The notes beneath the pieces were generated by a model that saw only the letters and a list, made by a program, of their open reading frames with translations, ran no database searches and was not told where the DNA came from. The position numbers and the translations under genes were made by a program. This document shows positions 53,662 through 63,365 of a stretch of 64,000 nt of DNA, in pieces. Each line of letters begins with the position of its first letter. The stretch's first letter is position 1. This DNA comes from Prorocentrum cordatum (Eukaryota; Sar; Dinophyceae; Prorocentrales; Prorocentraceae), in the NCBI GenBank assembly GCA_963575745.1, contig CAUYUJ010018870.1:129369-193368 (forward strand), read 5' to 3'.

Positions 53662-54207
53662 ATGGGCGCGACCCACGGGCGCCAGCCTGCGCCCAGGGAG
53701 GACGGCCAGCAGGGCAGGAAGCGGAGGGTGAAGCTTGTAGCGAGTCCCATCGGGCCGCCGATGCCGGAGATGCTCCAGGCTTACCACACCTCGGTCCTCG
53801 TGGACGACGTGGAGTTCTCCTTCAGCGGCCGGGGCATTGACCAGCTCCAGGGCATTGCCAGCCATGTCCCCTTCGGCGGGAGGCCAACGATAATTGACAT
53901 GGGCTACACGAAGATGTCCCGCACCGCCATGATAAAGTACCTGCACACGCACTTTATGCCTGGAACGTATGACCTTCTGAGGAAAAACTGCAACTCTTTC
54001 AGCGATTGCGCGCTGAGCTTCTTGCTCGGGCAGAGGCTGGAGGAGAAGTATCGGAGCATGGAGAAGATTGGGGCCCTCACGGACAAGCACGCGGGGGTGG
54101 TCAGGATTTTTACAGGCGGCGGCTACCAGCCCAATCCTAGAGTTGATGGTTGGCAGTCTTACCAGGTTGTCGAGAAGATAGACAAGCAGGTTGTGCGGCC
54201 GCCGTGA
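53662..54207 (+). CDS. DeSI/PPPDE-type isopeptidase, processed retrogene
   Basis: 181 codons, intronless, ATG 53662 to TGA 54205-54207. Residues ~38-125 form the papain-like PPPDE/DeSI fold: catalytic His42 in QAYHTSVLVDDVEFSF, the G-I region after it, IIDMGYTKM (DLGYT-like), then Cys110 in LLRKNCNSFSDCALSFLLG. Known family members cleave SUMO- or ubiquitin-type isopeptide bonds; activity here is inferred from the retained His/Cys pair and N-C-N-x-F-S motif. The basic first ~25 residues (GRKRRVKL) and the C-terminal ~55 residues lie outside the core. No signal peptide or membrane segment. The SL remnants and lack of introns show retroposition; the intact frame and both catalytic residues suggest it is, or was until recently, functional. 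Start chosen at the first ATG after the SL. Confidence 0.88.
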   Translation: MGATHGRQPAPREDGQQGRKRRVKLVASPIGPPMPEMLQAYHTSVLVDDVEFSFSGRGIDQLQGIASHVPFGGRPTIIDMGYTKMSRTAMIKYLHTHFMPGTYDLLRKNCNSFSDCALSFLLGQRLEEKYRSMEKIGALTDKHAGVVRIFTGGGYQPNPRVDGWQSYQVVEKIDKQVVRPP

Positions 54208-54525
54208 TGCACACCCACGTAAGAGTTCCGCAGGCAGTGATTGCGATTTCTCCCGTGGGCTGACCTTTTCCAATTTGCTTTCCGTGAAGCTCACCTCGAG
54301 GCCCTTAATTATCTTAATTCTTCACGCTTCGCGTATCCCCACCAGCCCATCTCAAAACAGCAACTCTTGCAGAGCATGCCGACAGTCGTGTTTTTCAGGC
54401 GTGTTTCCGCCTGCCCCCGCATATCTCCCCTGTTCCTCCTTCCTCCCGCCTCCTTGTACAGCCTCCTTGTGGTGGGAGCGGGAGAAGGACGAGGCGGAGG
54501 AGGAGGGAGAGAAAGCGCTCCTCGT
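54208..54525. other. 3' flank of the DeSI-like gene
   Basis: No gene. Contains ACGCTTCGCGTATCCCCACC at about 54322, which also occurs at 62538. No poly(A) tract is visible. Confidence 0.5.
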
Positions 54526-54845
54526 GGTTTGAGTCGTTTGGGGTTTCTCGTCCTGGTGTGAGTCGTTCGGGCCCTTCTTCCTGGTGTGAGTCGTTCGGGC
54601 TCTTCGTGGTGTGAGTCGTTCGGGCTCTTCGTCCTGGTGTGAGTCGTTCGGGCTTCTCGTGGTGTGAGTTGTTCGGCCCCTCGTCCATGTGTAGTCGTTC
54701 GGGACCCTCATGACTGGTGTATTTTTGTGACTCGTTCGGGCTCCTCGTGCTTTGAGTTCGTTCGGGGCACCTCGGTCGTGGTGTGAGTTCGTTCGGGCTC
54801 CTCGTGGTGTGAGTCGTTTCGGGCGCGGTCCTTGTGTGAGTCCGT
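54526..54845 (+). repeat. Minisatellite of GTGTGAGTCGTTCGGGC
   Basis: About eleven imperfect units of 25-32 bp (GTGAGTCGTTCGGGCTCTTCG), with spacing drifting toward the right end. Confidence 0.88.
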
Positions 54846-54849
54846 TCGG

Positions 54850-55290
54850 GCCTGGAGCCTTTGGAGGCCTTTGGGGCGTCTTGGGGGCCTCTTGGCGGCC
54901 ACAGGGGCTTCTAGGGAGCGTCTTGTGTGCCTTGGGGGAGGCGCCCCGCCTCTTAGGGCCTTCTCTTGGGAGCCTCTTGGAGCCCCGTTATTCCGTTTGG
55001 GGCGTCTTGGGGGGCCCCCTCTCCCCCCCCCCTCCCCCCCCCCCCCTCCCTACTCACTCCCCTCCTCCTGCCCCCTCTTCCTTCGCTTCTCTCTCCTTCT
55101 TCCTCTCTCCCCCCTCTCTCTTGGCGGCCCCAGGGGCTTCCAGGAGCGTCTTGGGTGCCTCGGGGGAGTATCTTGGGGCCTCTTGGGGGCCTCTTGGGGG
55201 CATCTTGGGGGCCTCTTGGAGGCCTCTTGGGGCCTCTTGGGGCTCTTTGGGAGGGGTCTGGGAGGTAGCTTGGGGCCATCTTTCGGGCGA
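54850..55290 (+). repeat. (GGCCTCTTGG)-type block with C-rich insert
   Basis: Units at 54858-55015 and 55120-55275, separated by CCCCTCCCC/TTCCTCTCTC sequence. Confidence 0.75.
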
Positions 55291-55895
55291 TCGATCACAG
55301 ATGGGGCGAGCACTTTTCTCCTCCCCCCCGTCGGGGCCAGAATCCTCATGAGGGGTGTCGAATTTTAGCCCTCCCAGGAGTCGAACAAGACCCCTCCAAC
55401 GACCCGCGAAACCCCCTCTCCAGGTCCAGGGGGAGGGGGTAGGGTGAGGGGTAAACCCCTCCCCGAAGGGGAAGAAGGGGGGTTGAGAACAGAGAGAGCT
55501 CGCTAAACCACTCACGCCCAAAGGGCTGGTGGGATTCATCACCTGCGCTCTCGGGTGCATTGCATGGTATGACAATGTTCTGTTGCCAATGAGTATGAAC
55601 CTTTGGTTCGGCAGCCTTTTCACATAGCAAGGCATATCCTGGAGGCTGGTTGTACACTAGCGCGGGTCTGACGACAGTCGCCGTCTACCGACATCGCATG
55701 CTTCGGCACTGGCCTCCCTTTCCCGCACGCGCGCTGCTCACGACCTCTTCTTCCTGCTGTTCCTCGTCTTGCAGCTCCTCTTTCGGATGCTCCCCCGCCC
55801 AAATAGAAAACATCCGAGGCGGGGGGCGCCTCACTCCAATTATCTAGCTCCTCCGTCTGCCTGTCTCATCATAGTCAGCATCATTCTCAGCAGCA
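55291..55895. other. No supported gene
   Basis: GC-rich, then mixed sequence with GGGGAGGGGTAAACCCCTCCCC self-complementarity at about 55435-55465. No coding evidence. Confidence 0.4.
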
Positions 55896-55910
55896 GCGTC
55901 GTCGTGGCCG

Positions 55911-55960
<50 letters not shown>

Positions 55961-56335
55961 GTCATCATCATCATCATCATCGTCATCATCATCATCATTA
56001 TCATTATCGTCATCGTTATATTCATCTTCATCGCCATATTCGTCTTCATCTTCATCTTACTATCCATCTTCAATTTCGTCAGCATCGTCACCACCATCAT
56101 CACCATCACCACCAGCAGCATCATCTTCTTCGCCACCATCATCATCATCATCATCATCATCATCACCATCGTCGCCATCATCAGTATCAACATCCCCATC
56201 AAACTCATCACCACCATCGTCATCATCATTACCACTACCACCACCATCATCACCACCATCATCATCACCATCATCATCAGCATCAGCATCAGCATTATCA
56301 CCGGCATTATCGTCGTCACTGTCAACATCGTCGTT
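55896..56335. repeat. (ATC)n microsatellite
   Basis: ATCATC with TTC, CAC and GTC variants, followed by a CT-rich stretch to 56590. Confidence 0.96.
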
Positions 56336-56600
56336 TCGCCGCATCGTCGCTTTCCCCTTCTGGTCCCTTTCCTCTGTGTACCTCTACTCCTGTCCGCCTG
56401 GGCATCGTGTGCCTCTGCGCCTCGGTGTCGCTCCTCTTCGCCCTTCCTCTTCCTCCTCTTTCTGACTCCTCTCTCTTCATTTCTCGATCCTTTGCTTCCT
56501 CCTCCTCATCATTTCGCCAATCTTCCAGACTCTGGATTATCCTCCTCCTCCTCCTCCTCCTCCTCCACGGCTTCGCCAATACCAACAGTGGATCCGATTT

Positions 56601-56950
56601 CCCGACCGTCATCCTCATGAGCTAGGAGCTCTGTTTGGGCAGCTACCCATAGAGGAGAGTCCCACGGTGACCGAGCCTGGCTTTCTTCAGGAGCAGTCGA
56701 ACTCATACGCCAGACGCTTCGCGTTCGACATCTTGAGCCTGATCCAGAAGTCCGAGGTGTCTCTTCTTGAAGGTTGGTTGCTCTCGGGCCCCTCATCAGA
56801 ACCAGCACTGCGTCTGAATGTCGAGGCCCTGTTCATGGATGGGGACCTCAAGGAGCAGTTTCTGGCCACAGACCCTGGGCTCTTTTTCGTGCCGCCGAAC
56901 TGCTGCGATCCCCCCACCTCCTGGGCTCTATGGTGCTCTTCCTGGTCTCG
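56601..56950 (+). CDS. Unidentified coding segment (possible exon)
   Basis: A plus-strand frame open from about 56601 gives a well-mixed, non-repetitive peptide: ELGALFGQLPIEESPTVTEP, then SYARRFAFDILSLIQKSEVS, then EGWLLSGPSSEPALRLNVEA and LFMDGDLKEQFLATDPGLFF. Beyond about 56930 the frame becomes Cys/Ser/Trp-rich and less convincing, while the neighbouring frame gives a hydrophobic stretch (GSMVLFLVSRIVLVLF). An exon end or frameshift lies there. No ATG, splice site or family can be assigned. Confidence 0.4.
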
Positions 56951-57119
56951 AGGATCGTGCTGGTGCTCTTCAGAACAGGAAAAACACATAAACACAAAGG
57001 GTTTATTGGTTTTACGCCTGAAGGGGGCGTCGTTGCGAGGGTGCATGGCGCGGATGCGGGGATCGGGGTGGCGTCGGTGTTTGGAGCTGGCGGTTTGCGT
57101 GGCAAGCGCGTTTAGCTGG

Positions 57120-57922
57120 TCGCATTTGTTCGGAACGCGTGACGGGTGGAACGGCCGCTCGCCAGCAACTGGCAGTCCTCTGCCCGCGGGCCAGAACAAA
57201 TCGTCGCCCTCGCAACGGGGCGTGGGAAAGAGGGTTGGGACGAGAGAGCGCGAGTCTCATTCCCAAGAAGTCCCTTCGATATGCAGCACACATTTTTTTC
57301 TTTTCATCTGCCGCACGGCCAACCGAACGAACGAGCAGCTGTCTCGACGCGCAGCGTTAGCTTCGCTTGCGCGCATCCTGGCTTCCTTCCGTTGCTTCCT
57401 TCGCTTCTTTCTCGCCATCCTCTTCCCTTTCCTCTTCCCTTGCTTTGCCTTGCCCCGCCCCCCTTCCTTTCCAGCTCGGAGCTGTCACCGCGCGCGAGGA
57501 GCGCAACCCAAAGGGCGTTGCTGTAATTCCTTGGTGTGCCACGAAATCTCGCGTAATTCCTTTGTGTGCGGTCTGGTTGCGCTGCCAACGCGGGGGGCAC
57601 ACAAAGGAGTTTCCTTAATGTACGATCGAATTCGCCGCCCCCAGAAGAGCACGCGCGATTCCTTTGTGTAGAGCTTACTTTCCCGCATCGAGGAGCGCAC
57701 GGGGCCTGGCGCTACAATCACAAGGCCGCGGCGCCTGGCAGTGCGATGCAGCTGCGCCGGATACCACGCCCAAAATGATCCTATGTGGTTTTTGGTTTTT
57801 CTGCCGAATTCGCGCTGGCAGCTGGCCAGCCACATCGCCGGCCCTGCATGCCCGCGCGCGCTAGCGCGTTCTGCTGCCGCGACGCGTTTTGCTGTCAACG
57901 GATGAACAAATTGACGTTGCAC
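57120..57922. other. No supported gene; repeated ATTCCTTTGTGTG words
   Basis: ATTCCTTTGTGT or close variants at 57526, 57556 and 57658, reversed at about 57597, and again at 58116. Otherwise mixed sequence. Confidence 0.45.
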
Positions 57923-57947
57923 GGTGGTTTGGCTGTGCCAAACCACC
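57923..57947 (+). other. Perfect 11-bp hairpin immediately before an ATG
   Basis: GGTGGTTTGGC, loop TGT, GCCAAACCACC, then ATG at 57948-57950. Confidence 0.7.
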
Positions 57948-58500
57948 ATGGTATGTTTGCTGGTAGCGGTTCTTGGGATCGTGTCGCCGCCGACAGCCTT
58001 ACCACGCCATACATGTCAACTGCAGTCTAGAGCACGGCCGCGCATCAACCCTGATCCGGATCGGTGGGGATCCAGTGGCATGTGTGCACGTGCGTTGCAC
58101 AGCTGGTGGTACCAAATTCCTTTGTGTGTTTTTTTCTGGCTCCTAGCTCTGGGTGCACCCCCTCCTCCTACAGCGAGCTGGACTTGTGATCTTATGGGCT
58201 CCCAGGGGCAGGTCTGCGGTCAGGTCTTTCAAACTCGACGGGCCCTTCTGGCGCACCGGCGTTTCTTCAAGAACGGAGGCCACTCGTGCAGGTCCCTCGC
58301 ACATTCCATCATCGTTACGAACGAATGCATCTTCTGCCACCAATCGTTTCGCACGCATCGCCTCGCACAGGAACATGCGGTACAGGCAGCCCTGAAGGCC
58401 CGATGTCCTCCGAGGGCTTCGACGTCCCATCACCCCGTCCTGGAACCCCCTGGCCTGCTCTGTCCTTTGTCCGAGATTAAGGTGGCCTCGATCCTCGGCG
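57948..58500 (+). pseudogene. Retroelement-like fragment with C2H2-type fingers
   Basis: The frame from ATG 57948 is open for over 300 codons. Residues ~75-150 carry C-x-x-x-F-x-T-R-x-A-L-x-x-H...H (VCGQVFQTRRALLAHRRFF...GGH) then C-x-x-C-x-x-x-F-x-T-H...H (NECIFCHQSFRTHRLAQEHA). Paired fingers of this kind are, from memory, frequent in the C-terminal part of dinoflagellate LINE polyproteins; this assignment is inference. The start could be fortuitous, as the first 60 residues are not conserved-looking and the region after 58500 turns Arg/Ala-rich. Confidence 0.4.
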
Positions 58501-58828
58501 GTCATTGTTCGGAGTACGCGCGCGGCTGTGCCGAGCCGCTTCGGGACCGAGCCGAGCTGAACAGACGCTTTCGCACTCGCGCCCCGCGGCTACCCATTGC
58601 CTTCGGCATCGATGTTCCGTCTGGGCGAGAAGGGGCGCGGCAAGGCGGTCACGCTTCATGGGGAGGGGCCTCGCAGAGAGAGAGGCCGCTCGCTCGGCAG
58701 CCGCTTCCCGAGCGCGCGGAGGGCGGCGCGTCCAGCGCAGCAGGGGCCCGCGGAACGACGGCCACAGGCGGCCGCAGCGGGCCGCAGGCGGCGGCGCGGC
58801 GAAGGCAACAGGCAGCGACGACCCCAAG

Positions 58829-59524
58829 ATGGAGCTTGGCAGGAGCTACGGGATCCCCGAGGACACGCTCGACAGGCTCCCGCCCATGATCGCCCAGCTC
58901 ATGGCGAAGATAGTACCCATCTTGATGAGCGCCTTTCTTTGGAAATTCAGTCATGATGCGTCAGATCATGGCGGCAGACTTCGTCACGATGACAATGGGC
59001 GAAGACGCTCCACTGGTGCAGTCTGCCTTTCGAGCAGGCCGTGCGCGCGACAGAAGCCGCTCGCCTTCGCGACTTGCACCAGAAGTCTCCAGCCGACAAC
59101 CTGCTGCCAGAATTGGCGGGGTGATGGGGTCAGCGTGTGTGCAGATCTTCCTGGTGGTCGCGCAGCTGGTGACGGACGCCAAGGCGTCGGTGGGAGCGCG
59201 CAACTCCAAGGACTGGGCCGAGCAGAAGGGCGAGCTGGACCCGATCTCGTCCATCCCCGGGGTGGCGCTCCTGATCAAGGGCTTTCGAGTCTCCAGCTGC
59301 CACAAGAAGGGGATGGCCAATCTCGTCTACTCGTTCGCAGACATCGGCCCGGCCCGCACCTTCCAGTCGTGTGCGGAGCAGCTCGGCGCGACTCCGCGCC
59401 CAGGCCTTGCGCCAAGGTCACACAGCGAACGGGTGCCCCAGTTCGCCTTCGACGAACTGGAGCACACGATGCCCACAATCATCGTGCACACGTCTACGTG
59501 GCTCTTGTTTGGTTCCAGTAATTG
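58829..59524 (+). pseudogene. Unidentified coding remnant, possibly retroelement ORF1-like
   Basis: Begins MELGRSYGIPEDTLDRLPPM, then IAQLMAKIVPILMSAFLW in one frame (58829-58945) and continues after a frame change near 58950 as MRQIMAADFVTMTMGEDAPL, SAFRAGRARDRSRSPSRLAP, then a globular-looking stretch (DPISSIPGVALLIKGFRVSS, MANLVYSFADIGPARTFQSC) to TGA at 59522-59524. Helical N-terminus, SR-rich linker and folded C-terminus suggest a real protein. The mid-gene frame change means an intron, a frameshift or a sequence error. Follows a retroelement-like fragment, so it may belong to a retroelement. No family is certain. Confidence 0.42.
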
Positions 59525-59619
59525 ACAGACCGAGAGGTTCAAACCATGATGTGGGCATTTCTGGGACATCCTTGTTTGATGCGTGTGTGGATTGTGACGC
59601 TGTCGTTGAGTGGGCAGTG

Positions 59620-59870
59620 GGTCGTTCGAGGGCCGAGCACGTTGGGATTGACGGGGGTCAGCGACCACGTGTGCGTACTGGGGGTGCGGGGGATCAGCGA
59701 CCTCGTGAGCTCGCTGGGAGTGCAGTGGATCCACGGCGTGCTGATCGTGCTGGGAACGCAGTGGGTCAGCGACCAGGTGTCCTTGCTGGGAATGCGGGGG
59801 GTAAGCGACCTGATGCGCTCGCTGGGAGTGCTGGAGATCGGGCGAGCTCGGAGCTCGCTGGGACTGCAGC
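59620..59870 (+). repeat. 36-bp minisatellite (12 residues per unit)
   Basis: (G)GGGTCAGCGACC landmarks at 59655, 59691, 59727, 59763 and 59799. The 36-bp period keeps frame, and one frame reads LGVRGISDLVSS-like repeats within an open frame of 59522-59908. Coding cannot be shown. Confidence 0.85.
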
Positions 59871-59880
59871 GGGTCGTGTT

Positions 59881-60288
59881 CCTCGAGGCGCGCATGGGGG
59901 GCCCGTGATCCCCGCGCCGTTCGTGGAGGCAGGCCCCGCCGTTGCCGCTGTTGACCATCCCCCTCCTCCTGGCCACCGTTCCTCTTCTGCCCCGCCTCAT
60001 GCTCCGAGATCCCTCAGCTTTTAGGAATGGGTGGCCTACGCTACTAGGTTTCGTTTCTCGGGAACTGGGTCTCTTAGAGACCGATCCTTGTGCAGGCCTG
60101 TGCTCTCGTCTCGATGTCTGTGCCTCCAGGTTGAGCGAGGACAACTCGTGGCTCCCTGCTGCGATGGGCCGTTCATAATTCGTCTGCCAAGCGCACGATC
60201 GATCGTATATAGTTGAATGTTGCCCCGCGTGTTCGCTATGTTTTCTTTCTGACTGGATGCATTCGGTCCGATATCGTTTCGCCGCCGC
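59881..60288. other. No supported gene
   Basis: Mixed-complexity spacer. Confidence 0.4.
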
Positions 60289-60690
60289 CGCCTCCCCCTC
60301 CTCCTGCTCCTCCCTCCTTACCCCCTTCTCCATTTTATTCACCTCTCGCCCCCCCTCCACCTCCTCCTCGCCTAGTTCGACCCACTTCTCTTACTCCAGC
60401 TCCTCCTCCTCTTTTTTTCCGCCTCCCCAACCTCCACCTCATCGTCCTCCTCCTCCTCCTCCTCCTCTCTTCTCTCCTCCTCCTCTCCCTTCCTCTCCTC
60501 CTTTGCTGATCAACCTCCTACCTCTGCTGCTCCTGGGTCCACCCCTCCATCCTCCTCGCCTCCTCTCTCCTCTTCCTCCCTCTCCTCCTTCCTCTTCCTC
60601 CTCTCCTCCTCCTCCTCCTCCGCCTCCTCCTCCTCCTCCTCCTCTTCCTCCTTCCCCGCTTCCTCCTCCTCCCTTTCCCCGACTCTCCCC
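60289..60690. repeat. (CTC)n / CT-rich microsatellite
   Basis: Imperfect CCTCCT on the plus strand. Confidence 0.95.
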
Positions 60691-60746
60691 TGGCCCTCTT
60701 GGGGCCTTTTGTCGCTTGTCGCGCGCTGGAGGCCCTGAAGACAAAG

Positions 60747-60961
60747 CCAGGGGTAACGATAGGGGGGGACAGACATAGGGGGGGGTGCATCGACCCCGAA
60801 TCGCCCATCGATCGCCGATAGGGGCCCGATAACCCCAACCTTCACAGGAAGGTGCGGATTCACAATCGGGGGCCCATCGCCGATTTATCGGCGATGTATC
60901 GCCGATTCCAGGTCGATGCATCCCCCCCTATGCTAGTCCCCCCCCCTATCGTTGCCCCTTG
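60747..60961. mobile_element. 215-bp MITE with ~47-bp inverted ends and 6-bp target duplication
   Basis: Left end CCAGGGGTAACGATAGGGGG...GTGCATCGACC and right end GGTCGATGCATCCCCCCC...CCTATCGTTGCCCCTTG are inverted copies with a few differences. The interior also folds back (CGCCGATAGGGGCCCGAT / ATCGGGGGCCCATCGCCG). Direct ACAAAG at 60741-60746 and 60962-60967 flanks it exactly. No coding capacity. Confidence 0.78.
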
Positions 60962-60967
60962 ACAAAG

Positions 60968-61317
60968 AAGGCGAGTATGCCAGAGTCATACAACAACGAG
61001 CAGAAAATCCGAGGATTTTGCTCCTTCTGGGTTCCTGTGGGTCCACGTTGCGGTCCTCTTGGGGCCTCTTGTCGCTTGTCGCGTACTCGTGGACTCACTG
61101 GGCTTATGGTTCTCTCTGCAGAGCTATCCAGAGCGGTTGGAGGGGCGGCCTATAGGATACCACGGTGGTGGTGCCAAGTTCCGTCTGGGGGTGGGACGTG
61201 GGGGGGGTCATCCAGGAAGGTGTTGGCCTTGGCGCGCCGATTCTGCGCCCGACCGCCAGTCTTTGGCCCAGGATGGGTTTGGCCAGGATCGGTGTTTGTG
61301 CGACCAGTGGGGGCCAT
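60968..61317. other. No supported gene
   Basis: GGGGCCTCTTGTCGCTTGTC at about 61059 duplicates the MITE's left flank at about 60698. Otherwise unassigned. Confidence 0.4.
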
Positions 61318-61498
61318 GCCAAGAAACACCCTGCTTGCCTTCAGGGTGCCCTTGGGTGTCTTGGGTTTCGATGGTTTTGTCACGGGGAGCGTGACTTTCC
61401 CACACCAAAGATTCAATGGACGTCCTGGGGTCTCAGGGTTGGGGTTATTGTGGAAGGCTTCGTGTGATCGGGCCCAGGAACATCTAGAGACATTCCCC
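61318..61498 (+). repeat. Interspersed segment joined to a fold-back element, copy 1
   Basis: TTGGGTTTCGATGGTTTTG, CAATGGACGTCCTGGGGTCT, GAACATCTAGAGACATTCC. Copy at 63056-63225; older relative at 42400-42550. Confidence 0.85.
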
Positions 61499-61645
61499 AA
61501 ACTTTTGGGGCACTCCGCGCGGATTTCTCAGATCCGCGCTGGGCCCCCCCCCTGGCGGCGCCGCCGGCGCCGCCCCTGGCGCGCTCCGCTTGCCAGGGAA
61601 GGGGGTCCAGCGCAGATCCAAGAAATCCGCGCGGGGCGCCAACAG
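61499..61645. mobile_element. GC-rich fold-back element, copy
   Basis: CTCCGCGCGGATTTCTCAGA / GATCCAAGAAATCCGCGCGG arms, GGCGCCGCCGGCGCC core. Confidence 0.75.
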
Positions 61646-61775
61646 TTTAGGTTTATTGCGTTTTTTGCTCAGGCTGCAGCTTTCTATAACTCACGCGCCA
61701 GATCGGTGGGGTTCTGTGTGATGAGCCGTCGACATGTAGGTCTACGTCGCGAGAGAGGTGATTACACGTATGAGC

Positions 61776-62142
<367 letters not shown>

Positions 62143-63055
62143 CACCACAACTTTGGTTCACTACAGACTGGGGGGTTGCATGCCAGCGGTTCCGAGTTGG
62201 TCCACGCTCAACCCCCTATTGATCAAGTGATCCTCCTTTACGCTGCCATTCTCGCCTTCGCAGGAGTGCGGTGCGAAAGTGGGTGAATACGGTGCCCACT
62301 TGTTTTTGTCAGCGGCCTTCAGGACTCGTCGTCGAGAAGTGCGTCGACGTCGGATGGCCCTGGACCAAGCTCTAAGATTTTGACCAGGACCGAGAGCGAG
62401 GCCATCGTGTCAGTCATCGGACAAGGACCGTGGGCCAGAGATTCAGAGAGGCTGCGGGGAGGGAGAATCGGCCGATGCTCCTGAGGCAGCCGAGCTTGGC
62501 ATTACGAGGATCGCGGCAGGCTGCCGCTATTTCCTGACGCTTCGCGTATCCCCACCATTTGCACTCCGCCCTCTGGACTTTTCCTTGCGGGCCGCGAATC
62601 AAAGAGTATCCCCACCAGGCCATCCAGAAACCGAGCATTGGGAGCAGCCGACCTATCACGCGGCACGTTGCCAGTTTCGTAACATCTTCGGTGAGTTGGG
62701 GGGGCCATTCGCAGGGTGGCGCGTAGGCTCTGATGGTTGGCTCTTCTGAGTTTTCGTGACGGCCGAGAGGCGAGACACAATCCAGAGACATACATAGAGG
62801 CTTCGTGGAGCCACATCTGGGGGGCTCTCTTTGGCAGTGTTTGAAGGGAAGCTTGTGGTGCTGCTCTGGAGGCTCTTGGAGAGGCCCTCGGGATCACCAC
62901 GGCCTGCTCCTGGAGACCATGGACCACGCCAGGCGGTTGAGTGCAGCAGCCCCCCCCCCCCTCGTCGAACCGGAAGCTCCGCATTCTGGGGCGAGCTTGG
63001 GGGGCGCTCTTCAGGACCTTGGACCCTGAAACCCATCTGAACCACTCTTATCTTG
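62143..63055. other. No supported gene
   Basis: Mixed DNA. TATCCCCACCA occurs at 62548 and 62608; the first lies in ACGCTTCGCGTATCCCCACC, shared with 54322. Confidence 0.4.
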
Positions 63056-63225
63056 TCGAACAATGCCGTGGAATTCCTTGGCTTCGATGGTTTTGCCACG
63101 GAGAGCGTGACGCTCCCACACCAAAATATTCAATGGACGTCATGGGGTCTCAGGGTTGGGGTTCTTGTGGAAGGCTTCGTGTGATCGGGCCCAGGAACAT
63201 CTAGAGACATTCCCCAAACTTTTGG
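63056..63225 (+). repeat. Interspersed segment joined to a fold-back element, copy 2
   Basis: Very similar to 61318-61498, including GAACATCTAGAGACATTCCC and the fold-back junction. Confidence 0.88.
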
Positions 63226-63365
63226 GGCACTCCGCGCGGATTTCTCGGATCCGCGCTGGGCCCCCCTGGCGGCGCCTCCGGCGCCGCCCCTGGCGCGCTC
63301 CGCGCGCCAGGGACGGGTTTCTAGCCCAGATCCAATAGGTCCGCGCGGAGCGCCAAGAGGTTAGG
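63217..63365. mobile_element. GC-rich fold-back element, copy
   Basis: CTCCGCGCGGATTTCTCGGA left arm; right arm more decayed (GATCCAATAGGTCCGCGCGG). Confidence 0.75.
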
